Shown: positions 10,545 through 22,166, counted from the first letter of the stretch. The stretch: 43,583 nt of DNA from Kalaharituber pfeilii (GCA_015179045.1 WHUZ01000183.1:1-43583); one strand, 5' to 3'. A program made the numbers and translations. The notes: generated by a model from the sequence alone, not told the origin.

Positions 10545-11218
10545 CAAGCCGTTATTAACCCACTAATCCCCTCAAACGTTTTTGGGATTGCCCCCATACA
10601 AACGCACCAATTAATTAATACAATCCATGAACCATAAACGAGCCTCAGCGCTGCAACAATTGACAGCGAACCCCCTTATGCAAACATCCCGATCATGATT
10701 ATGTCCAGCACAATCCTTATACCAGAAAAACAAACTCCTCACAAGCATTCCACGGACCATCGCCCACTAAACCCATCCTGCCAACACCAATGGCCTCATC
10801 ACTACCTCCTCCGACATCCTCCCATGGCCTCCGGAAGAAGACACAACTACCACACGACTTTCCGCTACCATACTAGTCACACCTTCGACTCCAGCCTCAA
10901 CGTCAGTAGTATGCGACAAGGTACACAATCCTTTTAGTTCGCCAGCTAAACCCTCTGCCTCGCCGACCACAATTGCATTCACCCCGGAACCAACGGTTCC
11001 AGATTCTCCAACGTCACCCTCCAGAGCATCTACCTCTTTCACGCTCGCTGGGCTTGCAAAACCTTGACACATGTATAGCGGCGGCGTCTCAACAACCCGT
11101 GCGCCTTTTCCAATATCCTGTGACTTTCCAACTACCATTTCTGGATCTTGCACAGACTGCAGGCTGGGCTCCCTCGTCTCCAGCACACTGTCCTCACTCA
11201 CACCATTCCCAACGGCAC
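10545..11218. other. Intergenic; open but unsupported frame on the minus strand
   Basis: Transposon flank, then 10767-11218, where the minus strand stays open for over 150 codons (rich in Val, Gly, Glu, Ser). It might be another exon of the unknown gene to its right, but I found no splice pair that keeps the frame, and the opposite strand is also fairly open. Confidence 0.35.
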
Positions 11219-14200
11219 TCAAATTCTGATACCGAAAGTCCCACGGCGAACACAACGCCCTCCGCAACCCCCATCACCATTCTTGTTTGCAGATTCCATT
11301 CTCGCGCGCACCAGTCTCTCCTTTAGCGTTTCCGGTGTTTTCACCCTGGGAAGCTCCTCAAGATCGGTCAGCGTTGATGATGCCGAGGAAAGATGGAACA
11401 ATTGCTTACGAGGTTCATCTACTATATTACCCGGGTCAGCTGAACGTCAAATGATACTTGAAACGTAATAATGAACTACCAAGAGACATACCTTTGCTGC
11501 CTTCCATGCCTTGCACGCTTCGCTGACAGTCATTCGTGGATTCTGATTGAATCCTCTGCCGGGACTTTGTGTGCTCGGGTTTGACGCTGGTTTCTTCGAC
11601 CGAGTCACTAGAATCGGTTTCCCAATCGTCCTTGTCATGATCCTGATCCCCAGAATTGGCTCCGCATGACCCGTTGATTTGGCCGTCGAGGCCCGTAGCC
11701 TCTCGAATCGACGCATCGTGGGGAACGTTTGATGGCATCGAGTCTCCAATCACAAATCTGGCTGGCGTTGGCGTCGATGCCCACTCATCCATAAGCTTGC
11801 TTCGACTCGGCCTCCTCCTACGTTCGATAGACCCAATATTCTCAATCATCCTCGAAGTCGAGGAACCATCTCCTGTATCAAGACTTGCATCTTGCATTGC
11901 GCCACGCTCCTCAGTGTCCTGTTCATCTTTGGAGTAAATGTTCACTTCTTTTTTCGTCAATGGAGCGGACAGTATCACAGTCGTAGCGGATGGACCAAAA
12001 GATTCCGATAGCGAAGCTGCAGACTCAGGACTTACCTCGGTCTCATATTGAGATAGTTTGATTGAGGCCCTGTGGAGAGTATGCCCGACATCGACGGGAT
12101 CTGCTAACGCCGGCTCCGGAGTTTGGTTATCGTCAGCACCACTGGCCGGAGTCGAATCGTCATTGTTCTGGGCAAGGAGAGGCTGTGTAGGGCATTCATT
12201 CTGTAGCTGGCTAACCTGGGAAGACATGACGATACCAAATACATCAGCTTCCTGTTTGTTGATCTGCGAGGCAGTGTTTCCAGCGGAATCCAGCGTGCTT
12301 CCAATGTCTTCGGCGATTCCGGTCACAGGTGCTGAATGAACCACATCTGGCTCGCTTCCGACCGACTTATGAGGGTTCAATTCTCCATCAAGACTCTGCG
12401 CATGGGATGCGGCGGATTCTGACCCATTACTGTTCACCCTCCGGCGGGACTGTCGGCCATTTGCTGGTTGCACGATGTGCTCGGGGATCTTGGGAGCAAC
12501 AACGCCCATTCCTTGAAGTAAGCTAACCGCACATGGGCATCCTGTTGTAATTTGAATCCTCCTCTTGCACACCGGGCAGGAAGCAACCCTAGATTTATCG
12601 GAACTTGCTGAGGTCGGTCTACTGCTGCTGGTTGGAGGCCGTACCGCGGGTGGCACTGGGTGGTTCTCGGCGGGTACTTCCCTTTGAGGTTCATTGTGGA
12701 TTCCGACATCGGGAAGTATTGCGCGGTTCGATGTTTGCCGAATTACCTCCCTCCGGTCTCGGAATAAGCCCAACCCGACATCAGCCCCAATAAGGCTCAT
12801 CATCACTAAAACCGAAAGAACACTGACTTCTGCCTCCGCACCAACTTCAGACCATCGCTTCATCTCACGTTCCCTCACTAGCCTTTTCCACTCTCTGTCA
12901 AACGGTCCCGTTCCAATTACCGGCTCCGCCCATAAACAAACCATCAATCGAAAAAGTGACTTTCCATCGCCTGTCCGCGAGAAAGACGAGATATCTTGGC
13001 CATTGTTATGGTCTTGTAGCACCCAATACATTAAACTATCAGCAGGCGTAGGTTTCGGGCGGGGTTTTGCATTCAACAGTAGTGATCCAAGAACATGGCT
13101 TTTTGAGCGCACAAGCAACGCTGTATGGGTTTCTTTTTCTGGTGCTGGATTAGGGTTTTCAGCTCCTGCATTCTCCGGTAGGCCAAGGTCTTCCTCCAAG
13201 ATTTTCCCGAGAGAGTTCTTTTGTCGGTATGATCCTTTTCGATTGGTAGGACTGTGGGAAAGTGGGAGGGGCCCTATGGCGGGCTCCGAGGCGCAGCTTC
13301 CCCCTGGCGTGCACTGTCCACCACTCAGCGAGTTCACTTCCGGAGTTCCTTGGCCCCGATCGCCCTTGGAGCCTATTGAGCAGCCCCCTGCGGGAGTGCG
13401 TTGCCCTCCGCTGGGTTCAGTGTCGGTCTGGGGTTGACTAACTGGCGTAGGATGATGGCTGGGAGTTGATGGTGGGTTTGGCTCTGTAGAGCAGCTGCCT
13501 CCCGGTGTACACTGCCCGCCGTTCAAAGAATGTGGTATTGCTGAGGATGGATGCACCCCTGGTGAGACATCGGTACTCGGCACCTTTAGAGTTGTCTTCT
13601 CGGAGTATTGATCGTTGGTGGGTTCTGGTAGGTCCGCTGATTGTTCGGAGGTAATAGGTGATGAACCTGGTGCATTTGTATTCTCCTCCGCAGTAATTGG
13701 CCTCGCCTTCCTCTCATTATCAATATTCCCGTTTTTGCGGGGTTTCGACTGGCTGGTGGAGCGTAGCATTCTGCCGCAACTGTCGGTTGCTGCTGGTGTA
13801 TCCGTAACTCCGGTCATGTTGGATCCTGGTTTTGTGTAAGCCAAAGTAGGGGATTGCCGGTATGATCTTACTCTTCCAGGGGTGTGGGTGCGGCTGGTAG
13901 TCGCAGATGCTTCTTCCGATGGCGTATGCGGGAGCAGCAGTTCCATGGTATTGATGAACGAAACCAAGTCCAGTACCTGCTTCAAGCTCATCTTATGCGG
14001 CTTGGACTTCTGTCGTCAAAGTCAGCAACTGTAAGCTTCAAGTAGAAGTGGCAGCGGTAGGGGTATGCTCTCACATCCAAGGTCTTAGCCAGTGCATGCC
14101 CTTTTCCCTTGACCTTTCTGGCCAAAGCCTCCCAGACCTCGTCGCTACAGCCTACACTCACGCCGCTACTTCTAGCCCTTTCAACCTTCCTGTAGCGTAC

Positions 14201-14476
14201 CATGAGTGACCGGAACTGATTCTTCAGCCTGTCGATGCTGTCAAGGTACCGCTTCCGTTCCGAAACAGAGTCTCCCTGGTGAATATACATGTTTGCCACA
14301 TCCATCATCATCGACTGCCGTACCGAGAGGTGTCCCTTGGTGGACGACCTTGCGGGGCTGAAGGTGCTCGAGGCACCGGTCGGGAGAAGTGGGGTGGTCT
14401 CGCTGCTTGCCATTTTGGCGGAAATGTCCGTTGCAGCTATTCCGTTCGTCGGGGAAATCTGTCGGAGCGTGGGCAA
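11219..14476 (-). CDS. Large, mostly disordered protein of unknown function
   Basis: Exons 14476-14075, 14009-11492 and 11421-11219 give 1040 aa. Both introns (65 and 70 nt) have GTGAGA or GTATGT donors and GCTGAC branch sites, and both restore the frame. The N-terminal part (about 50-160) is basic and helical (KRYLDSIDRLKNQFRSLMVRYRKVERAR, then MSLKQVLDLVSFINTMELLLP) and looks like the only folded segment besides about 440-550. Residues about 296-375 hold three imperfect GGQCTPGGSC-like repeats. A CPVC...CPC cluster (Cys612, 615, 625, 627) could bind zinc. About 529-550 is strongly hydrophobic. The rest is rich in Ser, Pro, Thr, Asp and Glu. I do not recognise the family. An alternative start is the internal Met at 14413 (MASSETTPLLP). 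Its distal end may be longer. Confidence 0.7.
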
Positions 14477-15678
14477 GTGCTGGACAAGCGAAGCTGTCGA
14501 TCAAACCGAGGAGTGCAGACGAAGCTGTGCGGGTGCGGGGTGCGGGGTGCGTGGTGTTGATGGCTTCCAGCTCGTGGACGCTGCAGCACGGAGAAGGTTG
14601 GTGGGAAAAGACGTGAGTGACGACAGGTTGCTGGTGGTGTGCAGAGCTGGGCGGCGGCGCGGCGGCGCAGCGGCGGGCTGCCGGTGCCCGTACGTGCCCC
14701 GGTGCGGCGTACCGCAGAGCACTGCAACTGCCGCAAAGCAGCGCTGACGCTGGGCACGTGGCGCTTCCCGGCACTCGAACTGCGCTCTCCCCCCTCTCCC
14801 TCTCGTTTCCCGTGCTGCTCGTTTCCCGTGCTTCTCCACGTCTCGCCTCGCCTGCCAACTCGTCCTCTCGTCCTCGCGTCCCCCGCACCGCGGCCGAACG
14901 CTGCATCCCACTCGCCAAATTTGAAGCCTGTCAGATCCCTATCTTCTCGAACGCCCAATTGCAATCGTAGGCAGCCGCACCGATGCACAGATCTGCATCC
15001 TACGCCTCGTCGCCATGCCTAGTGTGAGACTTTCGGTGTCACCACGCCAGACGTGTTCCCGCAGCGGGGCACCTACGCTCTTCGTCGAGATCTACTTACT
15101 GATCGGTCCTTCGTGTCGCAACACAACCCATAGCAGCATCATAATCGCCCGCTATTGACTTTTTGCCCAACTGCAGCCTACTTCAACTCATAGCAACTTA
15201 GTGAGGTGGGCTCCTCAGCCTTGCGACAAACAAAAAAAAAAGTCAGCGGATAACAAACTTTCGTGAACGTGTGCTAATAATATTTTTCTCTTCCACCCTT
15301 GCTGGGGGCGGCATGGCCTGCAGGGGCAAGCTGCAGTACGATCTGCAGCAGTACAATTATTGATTGGTCCTGCCATTTGGGCTGAGAAGGTTAGCGGAAG
15401 TCTGCATGCGTATCGCGGCGGTGTTACGTCAATATATTTTCGATTGCGTGCAGCCTGAGGGTAGGCAAATCTCCACTCTATTAGTAAGGAGCACCATATC
15501 TGGCATTAACTCCAAGCATTTTATAACAAGTCCATTGTTGTCGAGCGACAGGTACATACTTTGACCATACCCGAAAGTCATGCCTTTTTTTTATTGGAGG
15601 GGGGACAATTAATGGTAATATAGATTCGTCATCTTCCGGACCATCTCACAGTAGAGATTTTATCCTGCATATGATAAC
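14477..15678. other. GC-rich upstream region and spacer, no gene called
   Basis: 14480-15030 is GC-rich and open in several overlapping frames on both strands, which reflects composition. None shows a recognisable domain. It probably holds the promoter and leader of the minus-strand gene. 15030-15680 shows nothing recognisable. Confidence 0.45.
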
Positions 15679-15680
15679 TA

Positions 15681-16340
15681 CAGTCTACCCTTGCTATAAC
15701 GAAAACCAAAAATCTGGCACTTTTTTTTCGTTATAGCAAGGTTTCGTTATAGAATATTGGGTGGCAAGATTAGTCATGTCCTTGGCAGCTGAATTTAGAA
15801 GCCCGAGTAGCTAAGCTGCCACCCAAATTTATGGCAACAGATTTTAACTTCGGAAAAAATGAGAGTACAAAATTGAGAGTACAGAAGTATTGATCAAGTA
15901 CTATGCAGATGCAAAAATCAATCATGTTGTTGAAGCAAAATTACCTACAAAGCCGAGCCTCAAGTTAGAAAAGCAGCAACTATGCAAAAAGAAGACTGGA
16001 GCTGCAACAAAAAGAATCCCGAGACGCAGTTCGAAAGCATTTCACAATGAATCCGGTACGATCCATACACACCCTTTTTTGTGGAATTGGGCTTAGAAGT
16101 TTCTAGTTGTGCAATTGGGTGGTCCTTGATAAGTCATGCATTCCACTAGCCATTTTTCGTTATAGCAAGAATAATTTGTATGTACACAGAAATAACTTTC
16201 ACTCAATCTAATTTTCGTTTCGTTATGGATTTTCGTTATAGCAAGAGGTCTTTGAGTGCGAACGGAATAATGGCTCCGTGCAATTTTCGGTATAGCAAGG
16301 TTTTCGCTATAGCGAGTTTCGTTATAGCAAGGGCAGACTG
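15681..16340 (+). mobile_element. 660-bp pogo/Tigger-type TIR element
   Basis: The left end CAGTCTACCCTTGCTATAAC and right end (inward CAGTCTGCCCTTGCTATAAC) are flanked by TA (15679-15680, 16341-16342). Several further copies of the core CGTTATAGCAAG lie just inside both ends (about 15728, 15745, 16147, 16232, 16288 and 16318), like subterminal binding sites. It is too short for transposase. The only ORF (about 15890-16096) is Lys-rich with no clear family, so it is non-autonomous. Confidence 0.85.
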
Positions 16341-16551
16341 TACCAACCAGACTAGCATAACTATAACATGGTCAAGAAAAAAAAAAATTTCCCGAGTGGT
16401 AGGAAAAATCCTTTTGTTGGAGCTGACTTGCAAACAAAAAAATTTCTGGCCTACCCTGTTGTGACATAGCACGTTTTCGTTGAATATCCTTGTGCGGCGG
16501 TAGTCTTAATTTGTTATTGTTTTAAGTCCCCGACGGTTCCTGGCTATGATA

Positions 16552-16843
16552 CCGTATTAACTCACTTAAGAGGTAAAACACAAACGCGCGTTAGTGCGGT
16601 CTTGGCAGAACTTCGGACGCTATTTGATCGCACTAGCGCGCGCTGTGGTATATGTAATATTGGTATTTTTTTTTCTTTTTTCTTTTTTTGGGAGTCACGT
16701 CACTATCAGTCTCCGTGCTGTTGAGGTTAGCATCGCGGTAATTCGGTGTGCTCGTGGGTAGTACACGCGCACTGGCGCTAGGAGGCTTGCCAAGACCACC
16801 AAAGCGCGCGTTTGTGTTTTACCTCTTAAGTGAGTTAATACGG
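16552..16843. mobile_element. 292-bp MITE with 39-bp perfect TIRs
   Basis: The inverted repeats are CCGTATTAACTCACTTAAGA and the following 19 bases at 16552-16590, and the exact complement at 16805-16843. They then continue imperfectly (a GGTCTTGGCA segment is shared) for about 25 more bases. TA lies on both sides (16550-16551 and 16844-16845). No coding capacity. Perfect TIRs suggest recent mobility. The autonomous partner is not in this window. Confidence 0.88.
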
Positions 16844-16845
16844 TA

Positions 16846-17179
16846 TGCTTGTGCTCCACTGAGGCTTGGCGGAATAGCCGGGGTCGCACAGGCTGAAAAT
16901 ACTCAAAGTAGTAGGTGTCCATCGCTGGATCCCTCATACGGAAAAGTGCCCTAAGCCTACCTGGGCAATTCCAGGCACGACAGCCTGGTTTAACCAGAGT
17001 GCCAAGGACCTCAATTCCTGGGCTCAAGGCGACTATGATAAAGTTGCTCGCGCAGTATTCGGATTATAATACCCCCGCTGCATTTCCAGAATTGCTAGCA
17101 AATGCGAACAAGCGGGATTCAAAAGGACCGCCCCACTCTCTCGCGGTTTTCGGGATGTTGCAACGGCTTTGGCTTGCTT
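16846..17179. other. Spacer without a recognised gene
   Basis: Moderate-GC sequence with an open frame across 16915-17190 but no recognisable domain. It ends at the target-site duplication of the LINE-derived insertion. Confidence 0.4.
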
Positions 17180-17193
17180 GCCTGAACGTTAGT

Positions 17194-17787
17194 TTTTTTT
17201 TTTTCATTTTTTTTTTATTTTCACATAACCCCGCTTGCAGCTGTTCGCCATGGCAGGGTCCCTGGACCGAGGTCCTTATGGCCTGGAGACAGGCACCTAA
17301 AAACAAACAACAACTCACTATATACACCGACATTCAAAAGGGAATAGAGGAAATAAAACCCATGAGACAACCCGCTATGCCGTCAAGTCCATTTCCTCCA
17401 CCTCCCTCCCCTTCCCCTTTCTGTCCACCTTTGAATTTCTATCCCAGTCATACAGGCACGAATCGTACCACTTGCCTGACAACCTTACCTTCGCTGGTGT
17501 TTGGCTATCCGATTCCACCTCCCCCTCCAGGTAGATGACAACCGAGCTAGCCTTCTTTCCCTCCCTCCTCTCTTTCTTCACCAACCATCTTGCCGCAACA
17601 ATCTTTCCCATCCATGGGTTCGCATTCTCCATCCAATCTCTTACTTTCCCGAGTTTCTTTGTCACCGCAATTCCATGTACTACGATCGCACGACCGGATT
17701 GCGGGAGTGTCCTTTCCTTTGGGATTGGCTTCGGAGATGGTGCTGGAGATGGTTTCTTGGACATTTTCTGCTTGGGGGGACTGGTAC
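17194..17787 (-). mobile_element. ORF1-only LINE derivative (family B tail)
   Basis: The 594-bp insertion is bounded by a perfect 14-bp duplication GCCTGAACGTTAGT (17180-17193 and 17788-17801). The poly(A) end (T-run on the plus strand, 17194-17220) follows a 3' tail CCCTGCCATGGCGAACAGCT...GCGGGG, which recurs at 23448, 30665 and 41384. These are hallmarks of target-primed reverse transcription. It contains one gag-like ORF and no reverse transcriptase. Confidence 0.87.
17375..17764 (-). CDS. LINE ORF1 (gag-like) protein of the short retroelement
   Basis: 129 aa starting at MSKKPSPAPSPKP just inside the 5' end of the insertion. A Pro/Lys-rich leader is followed by a segment resembling the nucleic-acid-binding ORF1 region of Tad-like LINEs: IVVHGIAVTKKLGKVRDWM, ARWLVKKERREGKKASSVVI and VRLSGKWYD. 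A clear homologue sits at 38561-38812 (PIHGIALRKDLGKVRQWVEA, SSAVVYLEKE, GGRWLRSVRYE). It ends about 110 nt before the shared 3' tail, so no reverse transcriptase was ever between them in this copy. The frame is open, so the protein could still be made. Confidence 0.65.
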   Translation of the reverse strand: MSKKPSPAPSPKPIPKERTLPQSGRAIVVHGIAVTKKLGKVRDWMENANPWMGKIVAARWLVKKERREGKKASSVVIYLEGEVESDSQTPAKVRLSGKWYDSCLYDWDRNSKVDRKGKGREVEEMDLTA

Positions 17788-17801
17788 GCCTGAACGTTAG
17801 T

Positions 17802-18214
17802 AATCCTCCACTAGCTTCATCTGACCTGCTCAAATAACATTGCTTACAAGCATATTTGTATATACAGTGCACAAAATTCGGAGAAAGTAAACGCTAGTTT
17901 TTCTATGCTCCACCTGAGGTCTGTGCCACATACCAATACAAATCACTTACGTACTCACCTTGGATGCCCTGGTTTTCCAAACTGAGCTCATGCGATATAC
18001 CACCGAATGCTTTGCCTATATCGGCAGGCAGGAACATCACATGAACCTGCAACGCGTCAATTCCTCATACATACAGTAAATTCAACCGCCCGGAGAGCCT
18101 TCCCCCAGGGGAACTCTCACGACCTCGGAGGCTATTGACAATTTGGGAGCCTGCGCCGGAAGACTTTGAACTTGGAGCTCAATTTTCAGGGGACGATGAG
18201 AATCTCGCTCAATT
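17802..18214. other. Spacer upstream of the beta-glucosidase
   Basis: No gene seen. It runs from the LINE target site to the CGG array and probably includes distal promoter sequence. Confidence 0.4.
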
Positions 18215-18280
18215 GATCTCGCTCGGTATATCTCGCTCGGTATAGCATGCTCGGGTATATCTTGGTCGGGTATATAAACA
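18215..18280 (+). promoter_or_regulatory. CGG repeat array and TATA box of the GH3 gene
   Basis: Tandem units of the type TCTCGCTCGGTATA place CGG triplets at 18224, 18238, 18252 and 18267 (14-15-bp period). The last unit merges into TATATAAA at 18271-18278, about 80 nt before the ATG. CGG triplets are the half-sites of Zn2Cys6 activators. The phased array suggests a cooperative operator, which is an inference. Confidence 0.55.
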
Positions 18281-18357
18281 CGTCCAGAACGGCATCATGA
18301 TGTGGAACTTCCAGATGTCAGAAGTTCACTCGACAAACCTTCCAGAAACCAGTGACA

Positions 18358-21300
18358 ATGAGCTACCTCAAGCTCCTCGCGGCACTCCTTTCGTTGAACG
18401 TCTCTGTTGGACTCACGCAACAGGATCCCTCCCAACCTGCACCACCCCCTATTGGCGATGCCCCTGCCATAGCATGGAGTGAGCCATGGTATCCTTCTCG
18501 TAAGTTGATGTCATGATCTCCCGCCCCTTTCTGCTCCTCTCCATCCCGAATGAGAAGAAATCGAGTTGCCTGCATTGGGAACTTCACCAATGACTAGCCA
18601 GACCTCACAAGCTCTCCTGCCCAAACAAATCACCTATTCGAACGTTGGAAAAGTGGTTGGATGCTGATCAATGTTCTGCCAAGCGAACAGCAAAGGGAGG
18701 GACCGTTAACTCTTGGGCGGAAGCGTACCAGAAGGCGTATGAGTTGGTGTCCCAAATGACGTTGGTTGAAAAAGGTGCGTTAATTTTCCAATTGCACCCG
18801 GAATAATCCTTATGCGCAATATATTGATATGCTTCAAGTGAACATCACTACCGGCCTCGGCTGGGCTATGGGTTTCTGCGTCGGCAATACTGGGCCAGTT
18901 GAGAGACTGGGGTTCCCTTCAATTTGCCTCCAGGACGGCCCTCTGGGGCTCAGATTTGCGGATAAGATCACGTCCTTCCCTGCAGGGATTACAACCGGCG
19001 GTGAGTTATGCCCCCCACATTTTACTCAATTCGGAAAAGCCGTAATCCTAGTGCCGAAGTACAAGGGTGCCAGGGTCCGAGTATTGTGAATATCAGGGTT
19101 GTGACTAACAATAAGGACGAGTAATCTCCAGCAACATGGAACAAGGAACTCATGTACCGACGTGGAGCTGCCCATGGAAAAGAAGCACGTGGGAAGGGTG
19201 TTCACGTCCTTCTCGGACCCTCAATGGGCGCCCTCGGCCGCATGCCCGCCGCTGGGCGCAACTGGGAAGGCTTCTCTCCCGACCCGTACCTCATGGGCGT
19301 CGCCTCTGCCGAGACCATCAAGGGAATCCAAAGCAACGGCGTATCTGCAACCGCGAAGCACTACATTGCAAACGAACAAGAGAATTTCCGCCAAGGCGTG
19401 AACGCGATTTCGAGCAACGTCGATGACCGAACAATGCACGAATTGTACCTGTGGCCTTTCGCCGACAGCGTGCACGCCGGCGTGGGGGCCGTGATGTGTT
19501 CATACAACAAGATCAACAACAGTGCTGCATGCGAGAATTCAAAGCTCATGAACGGGATCTTGAAGGATGAGTTGGGATTCCAGGGGTTCGTGATGAGCGA
19601 TTGGCTTGCTCAGATGAGCGGCGTTGCTAGCGCGCTTGCTGGGATGGACATGGCAATGCCCGGTAAGTACAATCCTGGAAATTATTTTTTATCTGTAACC
19701 ATAAGGCATTGACCACTGACCTTTCAATCAGGTGATGGATTTTGGTGGGACGACCGAAACACATTCTGGGGTCACCACCTCACTCGTTCAGTAGTCAATG
19801 GCTCCCTTCCGTACGAGCGCCTGGATGACATGACAACTAGGATTGTCGCCACATGGTACAAATTCGGGCAGGATAAGGGCTTTCCCACTCCAAACTTCAG
19901 TTCTTGGACAAAGAACAGCACAGGACGGATTTACGAAGGCTCTTTTGAGCCACCATATGGCGTAGTCAACCAGCACATTGATGTTAGAGGGGACCACCAC
20001 CTTATTGCTCGTCAGGTGGCTGCCGAGGGAACTGTGCTTCTCAAGAATGAAGGGAATGTCCTTCCGCTAAAGAGGAGGGCCCAGAAGATCGGTATCTACG
20101 GCAGTGACGCCGGCCCAGGCAATGGACCAAATGCCTGTGCTGACCGAGGTTGCAACCAGGGAACGTAAGTCCACAAAAGCCCAAAACCCCAAATCAGCTT
20201 TATGACTTCATGCCCTGACATCCTGTTCTAGTCTCGCCGTTGGCTGGGGATCTGGTGCCACTGAGTTTGAATACCTCATCACGCCACTCCAAGCTATTCA
20301 GAAGCAAGCCGAGCAAGACGGATCCAGTCTTTCTGTTATCCTCGACAACAACCGCACTGCCGAAATGCGGGAGGACGCAGCGATGCAAGACATCTGCCTT
20401 GCATTCATCAACTCCGACGCCGGCGAAGGATACATCGTCTGGAACGGCAACGTGGGTGACCGCAACGACCTGCACGCGCAGCTTAATGGAGACGAGCTCG
20501 TTCTCGCAGTGGCGAAGAATTGCAGAAACACGGTTGTGGTTGTGCACTCTGTCGGCCCGATCATCATGGAGAAATGGATCAACCATCGGAATGTGCGGGC
20601 TGTTGTTTGGGCAAACTTGCCGGGCCAAGAGAGTGGAAATGCGCTGGTTGACGTGCTGTATGGTTATATAAACCCAAGCGGTAAACTGCCGTATACGATT
20701 GGACGGAGCCTCGAAGACTACGGACCAACCGCAGGCGTCATGTATGTGCCGAACGGGACACCACCGCAGCAGGACTTCACTGAAGGGCTATACATCGACT
20801 ACCGTTACTTCGACAAGCACTCCATCCGGCCGCGCTTCGAATTCGGCTTCGGCCTCTCGTACACCACCTTCTCCCTCTCCTCCATCAAAGTCACCAAACT
20901 CGCGCCGCGCACTCCACTCCCCGCTCCCCGCCCCGCTCTGCGCGCTCCCCTCGAATACAACTCGACAGTGCCCAATCCGGAAGAGGCGCTCTTCCCACCC
21001 GGCTTCAAGCGCATCAACCGCATGCTGTACCCGTACCTCGAATCCGCCAACATCACCTACGGCCCGTACCCGTACCCCGCCGGCTACGGCACCCCACCAC
21101 ACCACTCGCAGGCGGGCGGCGGCGAAGGCGGGAACCCCGCCCTCTGGGAGGACCTGTACGCCGTGACCGTCCAGGTGCGCAACACCGGCCGCGTTGCCGG
21201 CGCAGAGGTCCCGCAGCTGTATATCTCATTCCCTGGCGCGAAGCAGGTCGACTTCCCTGTGCGGCAGCTGCGCGGGTTTGAGAAGGTGTGGCTACAACCC

Positions 21301-21456
21301 GGCGAGAAGAAGGAGGTGACGTTCAAGCTGAAGAGAAGGGACCTGAGTTACTGGGACGTGGTGAGGCAGAATTGGGTTATTCCAGAGAGCAGGATTAAGG
21401 TGAGCGTGGGGACGAGTTCGAGGCACTTGATTAAGCATGCGACGCTGCCGAAGTAA
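18358..21456 (+). CDS. Secreted GH3 beta-glucosidase
   Basis: Exons 18358-18499, 18691-18774, 18839-19000, 19132-19662, 19732-20164 and 20232-21456 give 858 aa, with all five introns restoring the frame. Signal peptide about 1-19. The GH3 N-terminal TIM barrel contains LQDGPLG and [11 protein letters not shown] and the nucleophile Asp286 in FVMSDW. The C-terminal sandwich domain carries DAGEGY, with Glu516 as the likely acid/base, an offset comparable to that of the nucleophile when set against Aspergillus BGL1. A fibronectin III-like domain closes the protein ([33 protein letters not shown]). It hydrolyses terminal glucose from cellobiose and related beta-glucosides outside the cell. It looks complete. 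Intron 1 (191 nt) is long and its acceptor was chosen to keep the PSP...VNSWAEAY region in frame. Confidence 0.95.
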
Positions 21457-21939
21457 GTCGCAGGTTGGTATTGATTGACTGAACTGAAGCTTGTACATTA
21501 TTGCTATGTATATACGTGTAGATATAGGCGAAAATAATGTACACCATCAAACATTTTTTCTAATCTTTGGTTCAGAACTTCATGTATGAGGAACGAGATG
21601 TATTCAAGTATCAGCTTCAGATTTGGTATATGTATAAATCAAAACGCACTATACAGCTCATCAACTACGTACCCTGAAGCACGAATCAAAACAGAGGGTA
21701 AGCACTTATAAGTAGCATCCTCACCAGTCACCTTCCGTAGTATCAACCAACGCAGGCGTAAACACAAGCACTTGACTTGTCACCTTCAGTACATCTGTAT
21801 CTCTCTGGACGCGGGGACACAGTCGGACTTCTCATATCAGATCCGCTCAGTAGTCGCGGTAGCCTTGTAAGGTTCCGGGGGGCAGGACCTAGCTCCCAAG
21901 GGCCAAGGGTACGGGATAATATCCAGTCACGCTTAACCG
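21457..21939. other. 3' flank of the beta-glucosidase, no gene seen
   Basis: No recognisable gene. Weak similarity to the complement of the 26500-26640 region begins around 21820. Confidence 0.4.
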
Positions 21940-22145
21940 GGATCCTGCGCACTTCCCGCATTACTGTAAAACACCACCCTCCCTCCTGTAAGGGCCAAAT
22001 CTTCATAGAAGAAAAAACCAAAATTTGCTTGAGCAAGTGTGTATATCTTTTATAGTATGTATTCGAGAGACCTGAAATGTTTCATGATATACCTTCTATA
22101 GTATGTATTCGAGAGACCTGAAGTATTTCATGATAATAAGATATA
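21940..22145. repeat. Inverted partner of the 26200-26510 repeat, with internal tandem duplication
   Basis: It shares GCGCACTTCC, the stretch CCAAATCTTCATAGAAG, TTGAGCAAGTG and GAGAGACCTGAAATGTTTC with the complement of 26210-26510, but lacks about 170 bp in the middle. A 47-bp unit containing ATAGTATGTATTCGAGAGAC is duplicated in tandem (about 22052 and 22099). The facing copy belongs to the LTR-like end of the Copia relic, so this is probably a solitary, rearranged LTR in the other orientation. Confidence 0.6.
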
Positions 22146-22166
22146 TATAGAATAAGTAGTAAGCTA

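Noticed and set aside
10767..11267. 166-codon minus-strand frame as an extra exon of the unknown gene
   Set aside because: No donor/acceptor pair joins it in frame to the exon ending at 11219, and the exon has its own stop.
14480..15022. Several long overlapping ORFs on both strands
   Set aside because: The region is GC-rich, and stop-poor frames are expected. No domain, signal peptide or splice pattern supports any one of them.
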